A stretch of DNA of 11,725 nucleotides, from the NCBI GenBank assembly GCA_005882905.1, contig VBBG01000094.1, forward strand, positions 5,748 to 17,472, written 5' to 3'. This stretch comes from Candidatus Bathyarchaeota archaeon. Its GTDB lineage: Archaea; Thermoproteota; Bathyarchaeia; 40CM-2-53-6. The notes under the pieces are model-generated. The model searched no databases. It saw only the letters and a list, made by a program, of their open reading frames with translations, and was not told the DNA's origin. Both the position numbers and the translations under genes were made by a program. This document shows, one piece after another, positions 11,500 through 11,725 of this stretch (positions within the stretch are counted from its first letter, which is position 1; every line of letters begins with the position of its first letter).

Positions 11500-11725
11500 T
11501 TGAGACAATTCACAACGCCCATGCTGGCAGTATTACTCGTCATCGCTCTTGTCATCGGGGCTGTTGGGGGCTATCTAGTCACCACCAGTCTCAACAACAA
11601 CGCCTTTTCCTCCTATAACGACAACTACGGCGGTGCTATCGATGACTCGCAGAACGGCTTTGTCACCAGCGCCCCACTCGTCGCGGGCTTCACCAGGAAC
11701 CAGTCCACTGCACCCTTCACGGGAC
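11500..11725 (+). CDS. N-terminus of an exported or membrane-anchored protein (runs off the window)
   Basis: The frame stays open to the end of the window, giving 75 residues. The start MRQFTTPMLAVLLVIALVIG is a short basic n-region followed by one hydrophobic helix (about 8-26), then an Asn, Ser, Tyr and Asp-rich stretch (SLNNNAFSSYNDNYGGAIDDSQNG) typical of an extracellular domain. It is either a signal-anchor or an uncleaved N-terminal helix; no lipobox or Tat motif is seen. TTG at 11500 is preferred to ATG at 11521 because it supplies the positive n-region and has a TATA-like box about 35 bases upstream. Family not recognised from this part. Confidence 0.7.
   Translation, partial: MRQFTTPMLAVLLVIALVIGAVGGYLVTTSLNNNAFSSYNDNYGGAIDDSQNGFVTSAPLVAGFTRNQSTAPFTG

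Noticed and set aside
1..11725. Search for CRISPR repeats, transposase, integrase, toxin-antitoxin or defence genes
   Set aside because: No regularly spaced repeats, no catalytic motifs and no flanking target duplications were seen; the content looks like ordinary chromosomal envelope and regulatory genes.

Overview
The window looks like an archaeal chromosome, most likely a Thermoproteota lineage related to Nitrososphaeria. This is inferred from sequence style only: A/T-rich TATA-like boxes sit about 25-40 nt before many start codons, leaders are short or absent, TTG starts are very common (9 of 19 genes as called), one gene has a full GGAGGTGA Shine-Dalgarno site, and the families present (dual Lrp-type regulator, winged-helix/membrane-protein pairs, amicyanin-like cupredoxin, Tat protein plus DUF4331) are familiar from archaea. 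No rRNA, tRNA, CRISPR array, transposase or integrase was seen.

Layout. 1-1194: the 3' end of an unrecognised gene, a DUF5519/'luciferase-domain' gene with an unclear start, and an AHSA1-type SRPBCC protein, all on +. 1308-3442: a large secreted, membrane-anchored, sequon-rich protein and a winged-helix regulator with two membrane helices (both -), with a small single-helix protein diverging on +. The two minus-strand promoters share a 20-bp box placed directly upstream of a CTATA element, so they look like one small regulon. 3654-5192: a small DUF2180-like zinc protein, a membrane-anchored blue copper protein and a second SRPBCC protein (-). 5400-6350: a 316-residue regulator made of two Lrp/AsnC units.

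6362-9175 is a run of small membrane proteins. Two 132-residue four-helix proteins with identically spaced Gln/His residues (heme A synthase/cytochrome b561-like) lie on - and flank a translationally coupled + pair (SHOCT-domain protein and a four-helix protein). A winged-helix regulator with a three-helix membrane partner follows. 9314-11062 holds a small Tat-signal protein and a DUF4331 protein in the same reading frame, separated by one TAG codon. 11063-11499 is non-coding with several palindromes and a hairpin followed by a T-run. At 11500 a new membrane-anchored protein begins and runs off the end.

How the genes may work together (inference): the window is dominated by envelope functions, namely exported copper protein, putative membrane heme proteins, Tat export and surface proteins, controlled by at least three local regulators, two of which are linked to membrane segments and could respond to envelope state. 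The strongest unexplained signals are the shared promoter box, the TAG between the Tat protein and DUF4331, and the paired four-helix proteins.
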